The position numbers were made by a program, and so were the translations under genes. A stretch of DNA of 64,000 nt from Agapanthus africanus (taxonomy: Eukaryota > Streptophyta > Magnoliopsida > Asparagales > Amaryllidaceae), in contig JASDDO010000026.1 of NCBI GenBank assembly GCA_030015575.1, forward strand, positions 196,255,739 through 196,319,738, given 5' to 3'. Every line of letters starts with the position of its first letter. Position 1 is the stretch's first letter. Below, piece by piece: positions 60,901 to 64,000 of this stretch. The notes beneath the pieces are model-generated. The model was given only the letters and a program-made list of their open reading frames with translations, had not been told where the DNA came from and ran no database searches.

Positions 60901-62478
60901 GTACACTTAGAAAATACTATTGCTTGGCTTAGCTTGTTAGTTAGTAGTTGATACGATATTAGTGTACCTGGGTTATATGCCAGTTTAGACATTGTAGTTA
61001 TTACTTGTCACTTCATGCATACTGTAATTCCATTGTTCATGCCTAGTTATTAATCATACATTGCAACTTGGTTATTGATACCATATACATTCATTATCAT
61101 TGACATATGCACTTGTGATGACTTCTTGAGATTTATGATATTTCTGGATTTCGGGGGAAAGCCGCAAAATTTCTAAACTTATTAACCTTTTAAAATATGT
61201 AAATTGCGGTTTTCTAGTGATGTAAGTGTCGCCCACCATGAGTTTGCTGTGGTTTTCGAGATCCGTGTCGAGGAGTGGAGGAACCGTCACGGGTACATGG
61301 TGGGCCCGGTATGGTACTCCGGGGCAAGATGAATGTGGTGTTGACGTTGAGCCTGGCAGGGGACAGATTACCTACCGGTGATATTACCCGACGCGTCGGA
61401 TATCCGGAGGATACCGTCGTGGTCTTGAGATGGATGGTAGGGGCCGGCCTGGACTCACGGCGCCCTAGATATTGAGATTGAGACATTGATATTTCGAGAC
61501 AGTGAGATTTATGTTTTGTGTCGATGCTAGACACTGTTGATACTGATTTTATTATGATACCTCAGTTTAAAAATACGAAGGAAATCTCACTAATTTATGA
61601 AAACAGTTTCTTCATTTACATGTATTCTGTTTTTATGCATTCATACCTCATTCATATGATATATTGCTACCTGAGGCACTGACGCGGGCACTTGAGATTT
61701 CACTCGGTTAGATATTACCCTAGCCATTGTTATAGGCTGCTTGTTATGTATATTTTTGAGGATATATTATGATCATTGACCTAGGTTGCGTTGTTTATGC
61801 GATTTCTGTGCGTAGATGTTTTTCTATTCACGAGTTGGCAACTCACCCCCGTTGTGCCCCAGTTTCTTGCAGGTTTTGCCGTACAGGTTTAATTACGGCT
61901 TTGCGGGCTTAGTTTCATTCGGGTGACTTGCTAGTAGGTGGGTTTTTCTTGTATCGTACCCATCATATTACCTTGTATAATATTATTCCGTTGTATCTAG
62001 TAAATTCCATCAACCAAACATGTATTTTGAGATAGAGACCAGTGTTGTTTATTCTTTTGACCTTAGAGTCGCTCGTTATGTTTCTGGTGGTTTTGAGTTT
62101 CCTTTTGAGTTTTGATCCTCGCCGTTGGCGTTGTATATTATATTGCTTGTGTGGTTGTGACCGTCGATTGACGAAGAGCTAGCTCCCGCTTGGGGATGCC
62201 TTTTTCTTGATTTCGTATACTATTCATGTTGTATCCCGTTTGGGGGCCTGTATTTACAAAGGAGACTCTGCCGAAATTTTCAGTAAATTTTTGATGTTTT
62301 TAAAAACCGCATAATTCGGCTTATGCTATTGAAACTACTTGCTTTAAGTTGGTTTTTCCTGCACTCTACTACTTTTCTTGGTTTGGATTTCTGGGTTTTC
62401 GGTTTACTTGGATTACGTACGCCTCGGGACGTTCGTAGTTTAAGTGCCGGTCATGTTCCGTATTTTCGGGTCGTGACA
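57938..62478 (+). mobile_element. T2: solo-LTR-like unit of 4541 bp
   Basis: TGTAACGTTT...TCGTGACA flanked by a perfect GAACA duplication (57933-57937 and 62479-62483). It interrupts the leader of E exactly. Same family as T1. No open frame longer than about 126 codons, no internal LTR pair. Read as the solo LTR of a big gypsy element, perhaps Tekay/Del-like (inference from the TGTAAC start, length and CACGACC-type end). Contains a CT-rich stretch 58530-58620, a splice-donor-like CAGGTGAGTAG (59710-59720), a CA-rich microsatellite (59907-59936) and the conserved inverted repeat at 60824-60889. Confidence 0.82.
60824..60889. other. Conserved inverted repeat in T2
   Basis: ATTACCGATGATGTGT (60824-60839) against ACACATCTTCATCGGTAAT (60871-60889). 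Counterpart of 23643-23708 in T1, arms changed but still complementary. Confidence 0.6.
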
Positions 62479-64000
62479 GAACATCTCATGATCACATCAC
62501 AGATATCGCAGCAGAAGAATCATATGAAATATTGGATATACTAGGACGTCCGTGTTTTCAATACGAGCCAGTATAAAACACGGATTCCACGGTCGTGATG
62601 AATAGCCAAACCCACACCCCTAGACCCCTACGAGAGCGGCAAGCAACCCTACCAATTCTAGAGTTAGGAGACCCGGACTCGACTCCTCGAGTTGGTCTCC
62701 CACTGGACTCCAGAACCCGGTTACTTGTGCCCTCCTCCTTGGGTCTATCCTAGTGCGGAAAAGTAAATAATATACAAAGGGTGACATCTTCCGCAACCTG
62801 GAAGTGCCCCAAAAAAAAGAATATTACATACAAGTTTTTACATGAATGAAAATGAAAAACACTCATCTCACATAAAAAACCCCGGCTATTCAAACACGAC
62901 AATCCAATATAACATATCCAGCAACACATAACATCACATGTCATCAACGTAAGTAAATATGCGCATCCCAATTGTCGTTGACATATAGCAACGAAACCGG
63001 CGATATCACATATTACACTTACGGTCACAGAAAAGAAAGTGTAAAACTACTACAGTTGGAATCCGCAACCACCTCAGACATCGCATGCCTGACCAAATGA
63101 ATTCTTTAGACATCGCATGCCTAAAAATTATAAACCCCGCATTTTAGTCTCAAAATCGAAAACACTTTTCAATATCAAGTCGGGCAATTCAACAAGATTC
63201 CCGACATCCTGATCGAATGCTCGTCGCAAACTTCAGTAGGCGGCCGCACCCCCGACGCCGTCGACGAAGTGCACCAAGGCGGAACACCGCTACCGCGAGC
63301 ACCCAAACGGATGCTTTCGGCGACGGGGTTCTCCTACAGTCACTTGGTCGGGGCTATGGGGTGAGGCTGTCTATTAAGTTTACCCGGCGAGTATCCGCGT
63401 ACGCTACGTGATTGCGACGGACTTTTGATCACATCAAAATTCCGTGGCAACCGATCAAGTGAGACTAAACTGCTATGTTTATAACATTCATTCAGTTATC
63501 TCATAACTTCTTATGAATTCCAATTATTGTATCCCATTCCGGATAAATAGAAAATGTCAAACTTTCCGATCGAACAATCGAACACCCAAGTTTTCCCGAT
63601 ACAGATCAACACATGAAACAAGTCTAAAAACATTCAGTTCGTGCCTCAGTACCAACGGTCCAGCCGTAGAAGGGTCAAGCCAACGCCTCACATGTGGCAC
63701 GCCGTACTGCCCCAAACCCGAAGGTTCAAAGGGGAGTTCAAGATGGTCACATAATCGAGTTAAGGTTTGTTGTCTTCTAGAGGGTCCATCGCGTTACTTG
63801 CACTACTTAGAACGTCTTTAAACTACGGAAAAATCCAACACTTGGAAATTTCCCGACAGGGAAAAAAATGGGTATTTATATCCGGTCGAACTTTTTAACA
63901 TATTCTAATATTTATCCGGAAAGCCACATAGACAAAATCTGATACTCCGATCGAAACACCGAATCCCCAAAACAACCCCAGAAAATTCAACTCTTGAATA
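62479..64000 (-). other. Leader of element E, continued
   Basis: Non-coding leader. 62600-62760 matches D 47705-47860 inverted, and 63650-63790 matches D 36880-37025 inverted, including GTCAAGCCAACGCCTCACAT. Contains a GC-rich patch at about 63205-63420 that D lacks. Confidence 0.75.
63205..63420. other. GC-rich insert of unknown origin in E leader
   Basis: About 215 bp much richer in G and C than its surroundings, with CGACGCCGTCGACG-type composition. Alignment with D jumps across it and some flanking sequence. It is open on the plus strand as a 64-codon, Arg-rich frame and also in another plus frame for about 48 codons, but I recognise neither product. May be a captured fragment. Confidence 0.45.

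Larger units (their letters stand above)
51596..64000 (-). mobile_element. Copia element E (5' end outside window; interrupted by T2)
   Basis: Minus-strand element inserted in D pol: 3' LTR 51596-53820, polypurine tract 53821-53835, pol and gag remnant to about 56621, leader 56640-57937 and 62479-64000, with T2 between. The 5' LTR and primer-binding site are beyond the window. Confidence 0.88.

Noticed and set aside
57938-62478. T2 as a complete non-autonomous retrotransposon with its own LTR pair
   Set aside because: The two ends are not direct repeats of each other and no primer-binding site or polypurine tract was found, so a solo LTR is simpler.
63217-63411. Arg-rich 64-codon open frame as a gene
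   Set aside because: It lies in a GC-rich patch where stops are rare by composition, two frames are open at once, and there is no recognisable domain or gene context.

Overview
This is a plant nuclear window made almost entirely of nested LTR retrotransposons; I found no host gene. The plant assignment rests on Ty1/copia polyproteins of plant type, primer-binding sites matching initiator methionine tRNA (TGGTATCAGAGC), and LTRs carrying the GCCCTAGAGGC motif that I associate with the Angela/Tork part of plant copia (inference). The species cannot be told. Element names here (A to E, T1, T2) are local labels.

Layout. Positions 1-29164 hold an old minus-strand copia complex of family C with two internal regions sharing one LTR: internal 1-5532, LTR 5533-7916, internal 7917-11987 resuming at 26171, right LTR ending near 29164. 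A 4.4-kb non-coding LTR-like unit (T1, 11988-26170 without its insert) landed in the right internal region, and copia A (13409-23140, minus, target duplication AAGAG) landed in T1. Positions 29165-33794 hold AT-rich remnants that look gypsy-derived. Copia D (plus strand) starts at 33795 with a rearranged LTR containing a 0.9-kb inverted repeat. D is broken by copia B (37570-47699, minus, target duplication GGGAG) and, inside its pol at 51596, by copia E (minus), which runs off the window end. E is itself broken by T2 (57938-62478, target duplication GAACA), a second copy of the T1 family. The order of insertion is therefore C, T1, A on the left, and D, then B and E, then T2 inside E on the right.

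Coding state. A and B are the youngest and keep nearly full gag-pol frames, yet each is dead as read: A has a nonsense codon, a lost start codon and a broken zinc knuckle; B has two nonsense codons and a protease DTG changed to DTR. D and E share a large internal gag deletion. The two C copies are heavily decayed.

The most unusual signal is in the long leaders between primer-binding site and gag. Every element carries three hairpins whose inner core (TTGRC, a short loop, GYCAA) is nearly the same in all three hairpins of one element but differs between elements, while outer stems are position-specific and change with compensation. A second GC-rich hairpin sits at a near-constant 190-250 nt downstream of the primer-binding site in A, B, C and D. 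Together these look like a conserved structured RNA module, possibly for element-specific RNA recognition, dimerisation or packaging (inference).
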